Position numbers and translations under genes: made by a program
Source of the DNA: Anolis sagrei
Taxonomy: Eukaryota > Chordata > Lepidosauria > Squamata > Anolidae
Length of the DNA: 64,000 nt
NCBI RefSeq assembly: GCF_037176765.1
Contig: NC_090024.1
Span: 247,335,385-247,399,384, forward strand
Direction: 5' to 3'
The notes under the pieces: model-generated
Told to the model about the DNA's origin: nothing
The model's database searches: none
Seen by the model: the letters and a program-made list of their open reading frames with translations, nothing else
Part shown: one piece after another, positions 14,201 to 22,905 of the stretch
How positions within the stretch are numbered: position 1 is the stretch's first letter
How the letters are laid out: every line of letters starts with the position of its first letter

Positions 14201-17200
14201 ATATTCTAATAATATGTTATAATATAATATATAGTATATTGTATATACATATAATATTTATAATACTGTAAAGTAATGCAATATAATAATACTAAAAATA
14301 ATATGATATTATAATTATATAATATTCTAATAATATGTTATAATATAATATATAGTATATTGTATATACATATAATATTTATAATATTGTAAAGTAATGC
14401 AATATAATACTACTAATAATAATATGATATTATAATTATATAATATTCTAATAATATTTTATAATATAATATATAATATATTGTATATACATATAATATT
14501 TATAGTAATGTAAAGTAATGCAATATAATACTACTAATAATAATATATTATAATTATATAATATTCTAATAATATGTTATAATATAATATATTGTATATA
14601 CATATAATATTTATAATATTGTAAAGTAATGCAATATAATACTACTACTAATAATATAATATTATAATTTTATATTTATATTACATGTAATATTACTAAT
14701 AATATTACAGTATAATTGATATAGTGCAATATAGCAATATTTAAAACTGATATTGTACTATGTTATTAATATATTGTATGTATATATACCTTGTAAGCCG
14801 CTCTGAGTCCCCTTCGGGGTGAGAAGGGCGGCATATAAATGTCGTAAATAAATAAATAAATAAATAAATAAATTTGCATGTTTTCGAACTGCTAGGTGGG
14901 CAGAAGCTAGGGCTGACAGCGGAAGCTCACACCGCTCCCCGGAATCGAACCTGCGACCTTTCGATCAACAAGCTCAGCAGCTCAGTGCTTTAACCCACTG
15001 TGCGACCGGGGGCTCCCTTGGTAGTGTAGACTCCTATAATCCAGTTCAAAGCAGGTCATGTGGATTACTAGATAATCTGGGTTGAGTCTACCTTGAGTCT
15101 ACACTGCCCTGTAATCCAGCTCAAAGCAGAGAATCTGGATTGCACATGGCAGTGTAGTCAGGACTACAAGAGCCCTCCCTTGGCAGCTCCCTCAAACGGA
15201 GGCACCCAGAGGGAAGTGTGGGACCTTGAAAGGGAAAGTGACCATTGGGTGGCTGACCTCATCCCTCCCTCCCTCCCTCCCTGTGGTCAGTCTGCTTTGG
15301 GTTTTGGCCTCACTGCCCAGAGAAGGGCGGTGGTTGGGTTCTGGAGCTGCCCATTGGTGAGGAGGCAGGCAGTGGACCTCTGTGTGTGTGTGGCTTTTCT
15401 TCTGTGTTGTGACACCGGGAAGTCAGTGCTAGACAACTTTGGGGAAAGTTTACCTAGGCTGCTAAGGCCAATCCTGAGCAGAACTGGACCAAAGAGGCCC
15501 TTCTGGGCACCACAACTGAAGGGAGATGTTGACTCTAAGCTGGAAGGTGTCCAGGGGAGGGTGACTCAAAGAATCAATCGTCTGGAAAACAAGCCCAATG
15601 AGGAGCGGCTGAAAGAGCTGGGTATGTTTCGCCTTCAGAAGAGAAGGCTGAGGGGACACAACATAGTCATGTATAAATATGTGAAGGGAAGTCATAGGGA
15701 GGAGGGAGCAAGCTTCCTTTCTGCTTCCCTGGAGACTAGGATGCAATGGAACAATGGCTTCAAACGACAGGAAAGGAGATTGCACCTGAACACGAGGAAG
15801 AACTTTCTGACTGTGAGAGCCATTCAGCAGTGGAATTCTCTGCTCTGGAGTGTGGTGGAGGCTCCTGTATGGCCATCTGTCGAGAGTGCTTTGAATACAA
15901 GAAAGGAGATTCCACCCGAACATAAGGCAGAACTTCCTGACTGTGAGAGTTGTTCAGCAGTGGAACTCCCTGCTTGGGAGGGAGTGTGGTGGAGGAACTC
16001 TCCTTCTTTGGAGGCTTTTAAACAGAGGCTGGATGGCCATCTGTTGGGAGTGCTTTGAATACAAGAAAGGAGATTCCACCTGAACATAAGGAAGAACTTC
16101 CTGACTGTGAAAGCTGTTCATCAGTGGAACTCTCTGCCTGGGAGGAAGTGTGGTGGAGCAACTCTCAATCTTTGGAGGTATTGAAACAGAGGCTGGATGG
16201 CCATCTGTCGGGAGTGCTTTGAATACAAGAAAGGAGATTCCACCTGAACATAAGGAAGAACTTCCTGACTGTGAGAGGTGTTCATCAGTGGAACTCTCTG
16301 CCCGGGAGGGAGTGTGGTGGAGGAACTTACAAGATATATATACATACATATTAGCATAGTATAATCTCAGTAATATATATCTCTATATTGTACTATACCA
16401 TTATACTGTAATATTATTAGTAATATTACATGTCATATAAAATATATAATTATGATATAGTAGTAGTATTATATTGTATTACATTATTATATTATAAATA
16501 TTATATGTATATACAATGTATTATATTATTAGCATGGTATAGAAGACAAGGTGGAACAGACACATGTCCAATCCATATATACCTACATACAGTGGAAGTC
16601 TCATTTGCATAATCAATACTTCCTCATCCTTCAAGGATCAGCCTGTGTGTGGTTTGAGGGGCTCCCTAGAGGCCATCCAGCCCATCCCGCGAACTGCTCT
16701 TGTGAGTGAATGAACGGATGGGAAGATTCAGAAGGGGCCTCTGAAGGTCATCCAGTCCAACCCCATGCAGTCCTGTAGGGCGGCACCATCAAAGCCCTCC
16801 CGGCAGACGGCCATCCAGCTGTTAACCCAGGCCTGGGCCAACTTGGGCCCTCCCTCCAGGTGTTTTGGACTGCAACTCCCACCTTTCCTAATTTATTATT
16901 TATTTAATTATTTATTGATTTTGGATGGGAAGAATCAGAAGGGGTCTCTGAAGGTCATCCAGCCCAACTCCATGTTGTCCTGTAGGACGTCACCATCAAA
17001 GCCCTCCCGGCAGACGGCCGCCCAGCTGCTAACCCAGGCCTGGACCAACTTGGGCCCTCCCTCTGGATGTTTTGGACTGCAACTCCCACCCTTCCTGATT
17101 TATTATTTATTTAATTATTGATTGATTATGGATGGGAAGATTCTCGGAAGGGGTCTCTGAAGGTCATTCAGTCAATTCGAAAACACCCGGAGGGAGGGTC

Positions 17201-17798
17201 CAAGTTGGCCCAGGCCTGTGTTAGCAGCTGGGCGGCCGTCTGTCGGGAGGGCTTTGATGGTGCCGCCTTACAGGACTGCATGGGGTGGACTGGATGACCT
17301 TCCTCTTATAAGTGAGTGAATGGATGGATGGGAAGATTCGGAAGGGGTCTCTGAAGGTCACCCAGTCCAACCTCATGTTGTCCTGTAGGGCGGCACCACC
17401 AAAGCCCTCCCGGCAGACGGCTGCCCAGCTGCTAACACAGGCATGGGCCAACTTGGGCCCTCCCTCCGGGTGTTTTGGATTGCAATTCCCACCATTCCTG
17501 ACAGCCGGATCTAATAGCTCCTCTGAGTCAACGGATAGATGGGGAGATTTGGAAGGGGTCTCTGAAGGCCATCCAGTCCAACCTCATGCTGTCCTGTAAG
17601 GCAGTACAATCAAAGCCCTCCCGGCCGACGGCCGCTCAGGCGCTGACACAAGCCTGGGTAGGCTGTTAGGAATGATGGGAGTTGTAGTCCAAACCCCCCG
17701 GAGGGAGATCTAATAGCTGTGGTCACCTGGAAGTCCTCACCTCTGCCTCTGTCGCGGCCCCACCGGCCTCTCTCCCCGCCGCCCCCGCGGGGCTCCAT
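1264..17798 (-). CDS. ZNFX1: ZNFX1, NFX1-type zinc finger helicase, 5' part (residues 1-740)
   Basis: ZNFX1 is a superfamily 1 RNA helicase that senses viral double-stranded RNA and is interferon-induced in mammals (established knowledge). The coding exons seen are 17741-17798, 6338-8080, 1809-1934, 1547-1695 and 1264-1407, all read on minus. They join in phase to 740 codons. Residues 1 to about 65 are rich in Arg and Gly. An armadillo-like helical region follows, including [18 protein letters not shown] and [14 protein letters not shown], both close to human. Helicase motif I, GPPGTGKT, lies at residues 596-603 and is split by an intron. [13 protein letters not shown] follows. The later helicase motifs and the NFX1 zinc fingers lie left of position 1. 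The first intron is 9.7 kb and full of retroelements. I recognise the gene from memory of the human protein, and alignment along all five exons is good. Confidence 0.95.
1547..1695 (-). CDS. ZNFX1: ZNFX1 exon after motif Ia
   Basis: The 149-nt exon encodes [20 protein letters not shown] and runs on to [11 protein letters not shown], with donor GTGGGT. It aligns with [20 protein letters not shown] of human ZNFX1. Confidence 0.93.
1809..1934 (-). CDS. ZNFX1: ZNFX1 exon: KT of Walker A and motif Ia region
   Basis: The 126-nt exon encodes [18 protein letters not shown] and ends with [12 protein letters not shown] plus one base. The acceptor is CTCGGCAG and the donor GTGGGGG. It matches human ZNFX1 nearly residue for residue. 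Confidence 0.95.
2020..3120 (-). mobile_element. L2 LINE 3' fragment in ZNFX1 intron
   Basis: The coding part (2318 to about 3110) gives [49 protein letters not shown] and [14 protein letters not shown]. It is closely related to the long L2 ORF at 45720-48935. The 3' UTR and a (TTTA)n tail lie at 2033-2060. Confidence 0.9.
3125..3560 (+). mobile_element. L2 LINE C-terminal fragment, opposite orientation
   Basis: Reading on plus, the segment has the [15 protein letters not shown] and RTFSVVAP blocks that end L2 proteins. It abuts the minus-strand L2 fragment, giving a head-to-head pair. Confidence 0.6.
3567..4475 (-). mobile_element. CR1 LINE 3' copy
   Basis: The 3' terminal repeat (AGAATCCTAGAATCATAGAA) lies at the left. 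The minus strand encodes [43 protein letters not shown] and [14 protein letters not shown], the conserved CR1 C-terminus. Confidence 0.93.
4480..4594 (+). mobile_element. LINE 3' tail (L2/CR1-like) with (TTA)n
   Basis: CATGTAAGCCGCACCGAGTCC, a G-rich stretch and GGTATAAATAAAGG are followed by a TTA microsatellite. A related tail occurs at 27270-27360. Confidence 0.55.
4595..6240. other. ZNFX1 intron sequence without a recognised gene
   Basis: No exon-like reading frame is conserved here. A stretch at about 5208-5560 ends with AATAAATGAGTTGTGG and a CCCACA-like terminus, which could be an old solo LTR, but I see no clean terminal pairing. A block around 5862-5950 (GAGGCCTGACACACAGGCATA) recurs at 6194-6330 beside the exon donor. 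Confidence 0.5.
6338..8080 (-). CDS. ZNFX1: ZNFX1 large exon: armadillo-like region to Walker A
   Basis: The acceptor is TTTACTCCAG and the donor GTGAGT. The 1743-nt exon starts by completing a Gly codon and ends after GGG ACA G, inside GPPGTGKT. Near the middle-to-end is an acidic tract ([15 protein letters not shown]) before the [13 protein letters not shown] block that precedes the helicase core. Confidence 0.96.
8106..10350. mobile_element. Cluster of nested CR1 3' ends in both orientations
   Basis: Minus copies lie at 8106-8230, 8280-8360, 9145-9580 and 9775-10350; plus pieces lie at about 8390-9010 and 9010-9130. An (AAT)n tract sits at 8237-8280. The plus copy encodes [20 protein letters not shown] and [19 protein letters not shown]. 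Opposed copies could form long hairpins in the ZNFX1 pre-mRNA. Confidence 0.88.
10353..10555 (-). mobile_element. tRNA-derived SINE, partial
   Basis: The segment has CCGTTACCTTTCCGCCGGAG, GTACCTATTGATCTACTCAC and a right end (AGCAGCTCAGCGGTTTAACCC) whose complement resembles a tRNA A-box head. It matches the family at 10562-10770 and 14870-15017. Confidence 0.7.
10771..14690. repeat. AT-rich satellite, 121-bp monomer, about 32 copies
   Basis: The landmark TTGTATATACATATAATATT recurs every 121 bases (for example 11159, 11280, 11401). Monomers differ at a few diagnostic sites: TACTGTAAAG, ATTGTAATG or ATTGTAAAG, and ATTCTAATA, ATTTTAATA or ATTTTGATA. The rare ATTTTGATA form recurs about 726 bp (6 monomers) apart, near 11849 and 12576. 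Short units lacking about 33 bp lie near 13060 and 13630. No gene is present. Confidence 0.95.
14690..14872 (+). mobile_element. L2 3' end with (AAAT)n tail
   Basis: The AT-rich 3' UTR passes into CCTTGTAAGCCGCTCTGAGT, CCCCTTCGGGGTGAGAAGG and an (AAAT)n tail. This L2 terminus is also seen at 50530-50620. The satellite array lies directly upstream in the same 3' UTR sequence. Confidence 0.85.
15020..15470. other. Repeat-like block and unassigned sequence
   Basis: At 15020-15165, related segments (TAGTGTAGACTCCTATAATCC and CACTGCCCTGTAATCCAGC) suggest a small interspersed element with imperfect inverted ends. I see no gene from 15165 to 15470. Confidence 0.35.
15480..16330 (+). mobile_element. 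CR1 3' copy with internal 164-bp tandem duplications
   Basis: The plus strand encodes CR1 C-terminal blocks ([29 protein letters not shown]). The last part is tandemly repeated: GAATACAAGAAAGGAGATTC begins at 15893, 16057 and 16221, exactly 164 bp apart. Confidence 0.88.
16336..16545 (-). mobile_element. L2 3' UTR fragment with a single satellite monomer
   Basis: Read on minus, it runs through TACATTGTATATACATATAA, TATAATACTACTACTA and ACATGTAATATTACTAATAA to a TCTTGTAAG end. This is the same order as the satellite plus L2 tail at about 14580-14800, with only one monomer. Confidence 0.75.
16690..17720. repeat. Chain of ~200-bp CR1/MITE-derived units, one inverted
   Basis: Units near 16725, 16930, 17330 and 17545 share GGTCTCTGAAGGTCATCCAG, AAAGCCCTCCCGGCAGACGG and CAACTTGGGCCCTCCCTCC. 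The unit at about 17170-17300 is reversed. The first half resembles a CR1 3' end and the second half a palindromic MITE also present at 27770-27857. Confidence 0.7.
17741..17798 (-). CDS. ZNFX1: ZNFX1 first coding exon
   Basis: The ATG is at 17798-17796 with A at -3 and G at +4, a strong Kozak context. The exon encodes [19 protein letters not shown] plus one base, then donor GTGAGG. The split Gly codon is completed by GT at 8080, and the Arg/Gly-rich style continues across the junction. This short N-terminus differs from human, so the start is inferred from phase, composition and Kozak context. Confidence 0.75.
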
Positions 17799-17800
17799 TC

Positions 17801-17868
17801 TTTCCTTCCTTCCTTCTTCCTTCCTTCCTTCCTTCCTTCCTTCCTTCCTTCCTTCCTTCCTTCCTTCG
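17801..17868. repeat. GGAA microsatellite against the ZNFX1 start codon
   Basis: About 16 CTTC units on plus read as (GGAA)n on the ZNFX1 sense strand, ending 3 bases before the ATG. It therefore lies in the 5' UTR or core promoter. GGAA is the core of ETS-family sites. Confidence 0.9.
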
Positions 17869-17983
17869 GAGAAGCGGATAACGGGGGCCAAGCCAAGAGA
17901 GAGAGAGACGAAGGCAGACTCAAGGATCCGCTTCTGCTTCTGCTTCTGCTGCTTCTGCCCCACCTTCTGCCTCTGAGCCCAAA

Positions 17984-18033
17984 AGTTTCGTTTCTCCAGA
18001 GCCGGGCGTCAGAGAGATTTCGGTTTCCATTTC
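17984..18033 (-). promoter_or_regulatory. IRF/ISRE-type elements upstream of ZNFX1
   Basis: At 18018-18033 the minus strand reads GAAATGGAAACCGAAA, three GAAA cores each separated by two bases, which is the ISRE spacing. A second site at 17984-17996 reads GAGAAACGAAACT and fits the IRF core AANNGAAA. They lie about 190-235 bp upstream of the ATG. ZNFX1 is a known interferon-stimulated gene, so the placement is functionally sensible. Activity is inferred. Confidence 0.75.
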
Positions 18034-18200
18034 CCCGCCACAGCCTCCGCCCCAAAGAAAGAAGGGGGAAGCCGGGGAAAGAGGCGTGGGTGGAGGGGTG
18101 AGTGGGGGGTTTCCCGGCTCTGCCCTGCCCTAGAGCCCAAGATCTGGTCCCAGATGACACTATGCGACAGGATGCTTTCCCAGATCTACACCAGTGTTTC

Positions 18201-18453
18201 TCCACCTTCCTATTAATGGCGAGCCAGCTAGGAGCCCCTGCCTTGAAGCCGATGTCACTTGCAGCAGGGAGTTCCGTAGTTCTCCATTGCCCGCTTGGGC
18301 CAGCATCCAAAGGAATGTGGCCACAGCAGCAGCTACATTCCCTTGGATGCCGGCCCAAGCGGGAAACGGAGAACTGCGGAACTCCCTGCTGCAAGTCACA
18401 TCAGCTTCAAGGCAGGGGTCCCTAGCAGGCTCGCCATTAATAGGAAGGTGGGG
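18201..18453. repeat. Long fold-back repeat (~118-bp arms)
   Basis: The left arm from TCCACCTTCCTATTAATGGC is matched by the reverse complement of the right arm ending near 18453, at roughly 90 percent identity. The loop is about 10-15 bases. The left flank starts CAGTGTTTCTCCACCTTCC, like the hAT terminus at 53423, so it may be a hAT-derived fold-back element. An AATAAA lies just downstream at about 18504. Confidence 0.8.
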
Positions 18454-18763
18454 AAGCCTTTTGCTTTACTTCCTTCCCCTACCTAACATTGTAACAAATC
18501 CCCCCAATAAAGTATCAACTAATTGTAACTTTTTCCTCTCTGCAGTGTTACTTTGTGTCCTTTACTGCCTCCCAATCATTCTTTGCACGAACTTTCTCCC
18601 TCCCGGGCTGCAGATGGCTGCCGGCTCGCCCGGGATGCGATTCCAGCATCCTGGGAGGGCCGAAACTGTGTTCCACTGAACCGTGGATACGGAAACCCAT
18701 CGGGTCCCCGTATCCACGGGTCAATGGATCGCCCCAAAATCGGTGCCATTCTTCTCCTAGACC

Positions 18764-18822
18764 AGTGTTTCTCAACCTTTCTAATGCCACGAACCCTTAA
18801 TACAGTTCCTCATGCTGTAATT
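18764..18822 (+). mobile_element. hAT left-end fragment
   Basis: CAGTGTTTCTCAACCTTTCT and AATACAGTTCCTCATGCTGT match the left end of the complete hAT element at 53423-54026. It is truncated by the adjoining LINE tail. Confidence 0.8.
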
Positions 18823-18826
18823 ATCT

Positions 18827-19160
18827 ATCTATCTATCTATCTATTTATTTATTTATCGTGTCATCAGCAACCAGACCATTCATTGTACAGGGTTAGTCAA
18901 AATGAATAGGCCAATAAGAAAATTAATTGTACCCGACTTGGCCTATTCATTTTGACTAACCCTGTATTACATTTCTAACAGAACAAAACTAACAAACAGA
19001 TTTAAAAACCACAAATTTTGCAAGCTTGGTAGTGGATTAGATGTCCTTTGAGCAGTATCTGGCCCCTTGGAGTGCCTCTGGTGTTGCTGCAAGGAGGTCC
19101 TCCCTGGTGCATCATGTGGCAGGGCTCAGGGTGCATTGTAGTAACCTTGGGAAGTCAGAT
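18827..19160 (-). mobile_element. Jockey-like LINE 3' fragment with a MITE insertion
   Basis: It matches the 3' end of the copy at 41515-42445 (CGTGTCATCAGCAACCAGAC, GCAAGCTTGGTAGT, GTATCTGGCC). It carries the 77-bp MITE at 18888-18964. Confidence 0.85.
18888..18964. mobile_element. 77-bp mariner-type MITE with perfect 27-bp TIRs
   Basis: Both ends read inward CAGGGTTAGTCAAAATGAAT followed by AGGCCAA, and TA dinucleotides flank it at 18886-18887 and 18965-18966. The related LINE copy near 41540 lacks the insertion and shows a single TA there, so it serves as an empty-site control. Confidence 0.92.
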
Positions 19161-19164
19161 CTGG

Positions 19165-19292
19165 CCATGATGTTGTTGTTCATTTGTTCAGTCATCTCCG
19201 ACTCTTCATGACCTCATGGACCAGCCCACGCCAGAGCTCCCTGTGGGCCGTCACCACCCCAGCTCCTTCAAGGTCAGTCCAGTCACTGGCCA
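19165..19292 (-). mobile_element. RTE-BovB 3' tail
   Basis: TTGTTCAGTCATCTCCGACT, CTTCATGACCTCATGGACC and the following bases match the BovB terminus seen at full length at 54205-54800. Confidence 0.8.
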
Positions 19293-21930
19293 TGATGGTC
19301 ATTAATAAAGATGTTGAACAGGACCGGGCCCAGGGAGGAACCCTGCTGATGGCACTCCGCTCGCCACTTCTTTCCAGGATGAAGAGGAAGCATACAATGG
19401 GCTGACAGTGCCTGGAGCAAACTTTTGTTGAGGGGTGATTAGATGTCCTTGTTACCAGTATTAAAAAACTCTAAAATTACAACAGCAGAACAACAGAGAG
19501 GAAACAAACATGGAATGACCAGGGTGGGACAAAGGACTCTTGTCTGTTGGAGCTAGGTGTGAATGCTTCAACTGACCACCTTGTTTAGCATTTGATGGCC
19601 TGACAGTGCCTGGGGGGAATCTTTTGTTGAGAAGAGATTAGAAGGCTGGATTGTTGTAGGTTTTTCCGGGCTATATGGCCATGTTCTAGAGGCATTCTCT
19701 CCTGACATTTCGCCTGCATCTATGGCAAGCATCCTCAAAGGTAGTGAGGTCTGTTGGAACTAGGAAAAAGGGTTTATATATCTGTGGAATGACCAGGGTG
19801 GGACAAAGGACTCTTGTCTGCTGGAGATAGGTGGGAATGTTTCAACTGACCACCTTGATTAGCATTTGATGGCCTGGCAGTGCCTGGAGCAAACTTTTGT
19901 TGAGAGGTGATTAGATGTCCTTGTTGCCAGTATTAAAAAAACTCTAAAATTACAACAGCAGAACAACAGAGAGGAAACAGACATGGAATGACCAGGGTGG
20001 GGCAAAGGACTCTTGTCTGTTGGAGCTAGGTGGGAATGTTTCAACTGGACAAAGGACTCTTGTCTGCTGGAGCTAGGTGTGAATGCTTCAACTGACCACC
20101 TTGATTAGGATATAATGGCTTGGAAGTGCCTGGGGGGAATCTTTTGTTGAGAGGTGATTAGATGTCCTTGTTACCAGTATTTAAAAACTCTAAAATTACA
20201 ACAGCACAACCACAAAGAGGAAACGAACATGGAATGACCAGGGTGGGGCAAAGGACTCTTGTCTGTTGGAGCTAGGTGGGAATGTTTCAACTGGACAAAG
20301 GACTCTTGTCTGTGGAGCTAGGTGTGAATGCTTCAACTGACCACCTTGATTAGCATATAATGGCTTGGAAGTGCCTGGGGGCAATCTTTTGTTGAGAGGT
20401 GATTAGATGTCCTTGTTACCAGTATTTAAAAACTCTAAAATTACAACAGCACAACAACAGAGAGGAAACAGACATGGAATGACCAGGGTGGGACAAAGGA
20501 CTCTTGTCTGCTGGAGCTAGGTGGGAATGTTTCAACCGACCAACTTGATTAGCATGTAATGGCTTGGAAGTGCCTGGGGGGAATCTTTTGTTGAGAGGTG
20601 ATTAGATGTCCTTGCTACCAGTATTAAAAAAAACTCTAAAATTACAACAGCACAACAACAGAGAGGAAACAAACAAGGACATCTAATCACCTCTCAACAA
20701 AAGTTTGCTCTAGGCAAAGTCAGGCCATTATATGCTAATCAAGGTGGTCAGTTGAAACATTCCCACCTAGCTCCTGCAAATACTGTTCTAGAGGCATTCT
20801 CTCCTGACGTTTCGCCTGCATCTATGGCAAGCATCTTCAGAGGTCGTGAGGTCTGTTGGAACTAGGAAAAAAGGGTTTATATATCTGTGGAATGACCAGG
20901 ATGGGACAAAGGACTCTTGTCTGCTGGAGCTAGGTGTGAATGTTTCAACTGACCACCTTGATTAGCATTTGATGGCCTGACAGTGCCTGGAGCAAACTTT
21001 TGTTGAGAGGTGATTAGATGTCCTTGTTACCAGTATTAAAAAATCTCTAAAATTACAACAGCACAACAACAGACAAGAAACAAACATGGAATGACCAGGG
21101 TGGGACAAAGGACTCTTGTCTGTTGGAGCTAGGTGTGAATGCTTCAGCTGATCACCTTGATTAGCATATAATGGCTTGGAAGTGCCTGGGGGAATCTTTT
21201 GTTGAGGGGTGATTAGATGTCCTTGTTACCAGTATTTAAAAAACTCTAAAATTACAACAGCACAACAACAGACAAGAAACAAACATGGAATGACCAGGGT
21301 GGGACAAAGGACTCTTGTCTGTTGGAGTTGGGTGGGAATGTTTCAACTGGACAAAGGACTCTTGTCTGCTGGAGCTAGGTGTGAATGTCTCAACTTGATT
21401 AGCATGTAATGGCTTGGAAGTGCCTGGGGGGAATCTTTTGTTGAGAGGTGATTAGATATCCTTGTTACCAGTATTTAAAAACTCTAAAATTACAACAGCA
21501 GAACAACAGAGAGGAAACAGACATGGAATGACCAGGGTGGGACAAAGGACTCTTGTCTGTTGGAGCTAGGTGGGAATGTTTCAACTGGACAAAGGACTCT
21601 TGTCTGCTGGAGCTAGGTGTGAATGCTTCAACTGACCACCTTGATTAGCTTATAATGGCTTGGAAGTGCCTGGGGGGAATCTTTTGTTGAGAGGTGATTA
21701 GATGTCCTTGTTACCAGTATTTAAAAACTCTAAAATTACAACAGCACAACAACAGAGAGGAAACAGACATGGAATGACCAGGGTGGGGCAAAGGACTCTT
21801 GTCTGTTGGAGCTAGGTGGGAATGTTTCAACTGACCACCTTGATTAGCATTTGATGGCCTGGCAGTGCCTGGAGCAAACTTTTGTTGAGAGGTGATTAGA
21901 TGTCCTTCTTACCAGTATTAAAAAACTCTA
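19293..21930 (-). repeat. Tandem array derived from a Penelope-like element
   Basis: Repeated blocks carry GACAAAGGACTCTTGTCTG, GGAGCTAGGTG, ACCACCTTGATTAGCAT, AATCTTTTGTTGAGAGGTG and TCTAAAATTACAACAGCA. Unit lengths vary. The order matches, in reverse, the 3' part of the Penelope-like element at 38226-38992. Terminal-repeat pieces (GTTCTAGAGGCATTCTCTCC) lie near 19680 and 20790. Confidence 0.85.
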
Positions 21931-22047
21931 AAAATTTTATGATAGTGCCAATTAGGAACAAATTAGGGACACAAACTGTGCTTCGAATTCATTTTGGTTG
22001 GATGGAGATAACGAGAGTCCAAGTTCCATACTTCTGTCCTTTTTTTC

Positions 22048-22905
22048 TTTTCAAAACGATCTTGACAGATTAGAGAGATGATGGGCCAAAACTAACAAAA
22101 TGAAGTTCAACAGTGACAAATGCAAGATACTCCACTTTGGCAGGAAAAATGAAATGCAAAGATACAGAATGGGGGACAAGGCCTGGCTCGAGAGCAGTAC
22201 GTGTGAAAAAGACCTTGGAGTCCTCGTGGAGAGGAAGGTAAACATGAGCCAGGAATGGGATGTGGCGGCAAAAAAAGTCAATGGGATTTTGGCCCCCATC
22301 AAGAGGAGCCTAGTGTCTACATCTAGGGAGCCCCATGCTCTATTCCGCTTTGGTTAGACCACACCTGGAATCACATTGTGTCCAATTCTGGGCACCACAA
22401 TTCAAGAGAGAGATTGACTCTAAGCTGGAATGTGTCCAGAGGAGGGCGACTAAAATGATCCAGGGTCTGGAGAACAAGTCCTATGAGGAGCGGCTTAAGG
22501 AGCTGGGCATGTTTAGCCTGAAGAAGAGAAGGCTGAGAGGAGATATGATAATAGCCATGTATAAATATGTGAGAGGAAGACACAGGGTGGAGGGAGGGAG
22601 CTTGTTTTCTGCTTCCCTGGAGACTAGGACGCAAGGGAACAATGGCTTCAAACTACAAGAAAGGAGATTCCATCTGAACACGAGGAAGAACTTCCTGACT
22701 GTGAGAGCCGTTCAGCAGTGGAACTCTCTGCCCCGGAGTGTGGTGGAGGCTCCTTCTTTGGAAGCTTTTAAACAGAGGCTGGATGGCCATCTGTCAGGGT
22801 GATTTGAATACAATATTCCTGCTTCTTGGCAGAATGAGGTTGGACTGGATGATGGCCCAGGAGGTCTCTTCCAACTCTTTGATTCTAGGATTCTATGATC
22901 TATGG
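22048..22905 (+). mobile_element. CR1 3' copy (duplication copy A)
   Basis: It encodes [20 protein letters not shown], then LVRPHL, and later [13 protein letters not shown], ending in TTGATTCTAGGATTCTATGA. It sits inside the Penelope-derived array. Confidence 0.93.

Larger units (their letters stand above)
10562..15017 (-). mobile_element. tRNA-derived SINE split by an L2-satellite insertion
   Basis: The left part (10562-10770) runs to CTACTCACATTTG. The right part (14870-15017) resumes at ATTTGCATGTTTTCGAACTG and ends in the tRNA-like head near GGGGGCTCCC. The shared ATTTG at the two edges looks like a short target duplication. Everything between is an L2 tail and its expanded AT-rich array. 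Confidence 0.75.

Noticed and set aside
10771-14690. CRISPR-like array
   Set aside because: The monomers are contiguous AT-rich 121-bp units without unique spacers, in a vertebrate nuclear context.
17610-17963. 117-codon minus frame extending the ZNFX1 N-terminus through Gly-Arg-Lys-Glu repeats
   Set aside because: There is no upstream in-frame ATG, and the extension is the translated microsatellite. The ATG at 17798 has a strong Kozak context.
18100-19160. Possible ZFAS1-like snoRNA host transcript antisense to ZNFX1
   Set aside because: In human such a transcript lies beside the ZNFX1 promoter, but I found no convincing C/D box snoRNA here. The stretch is mostly repeats.
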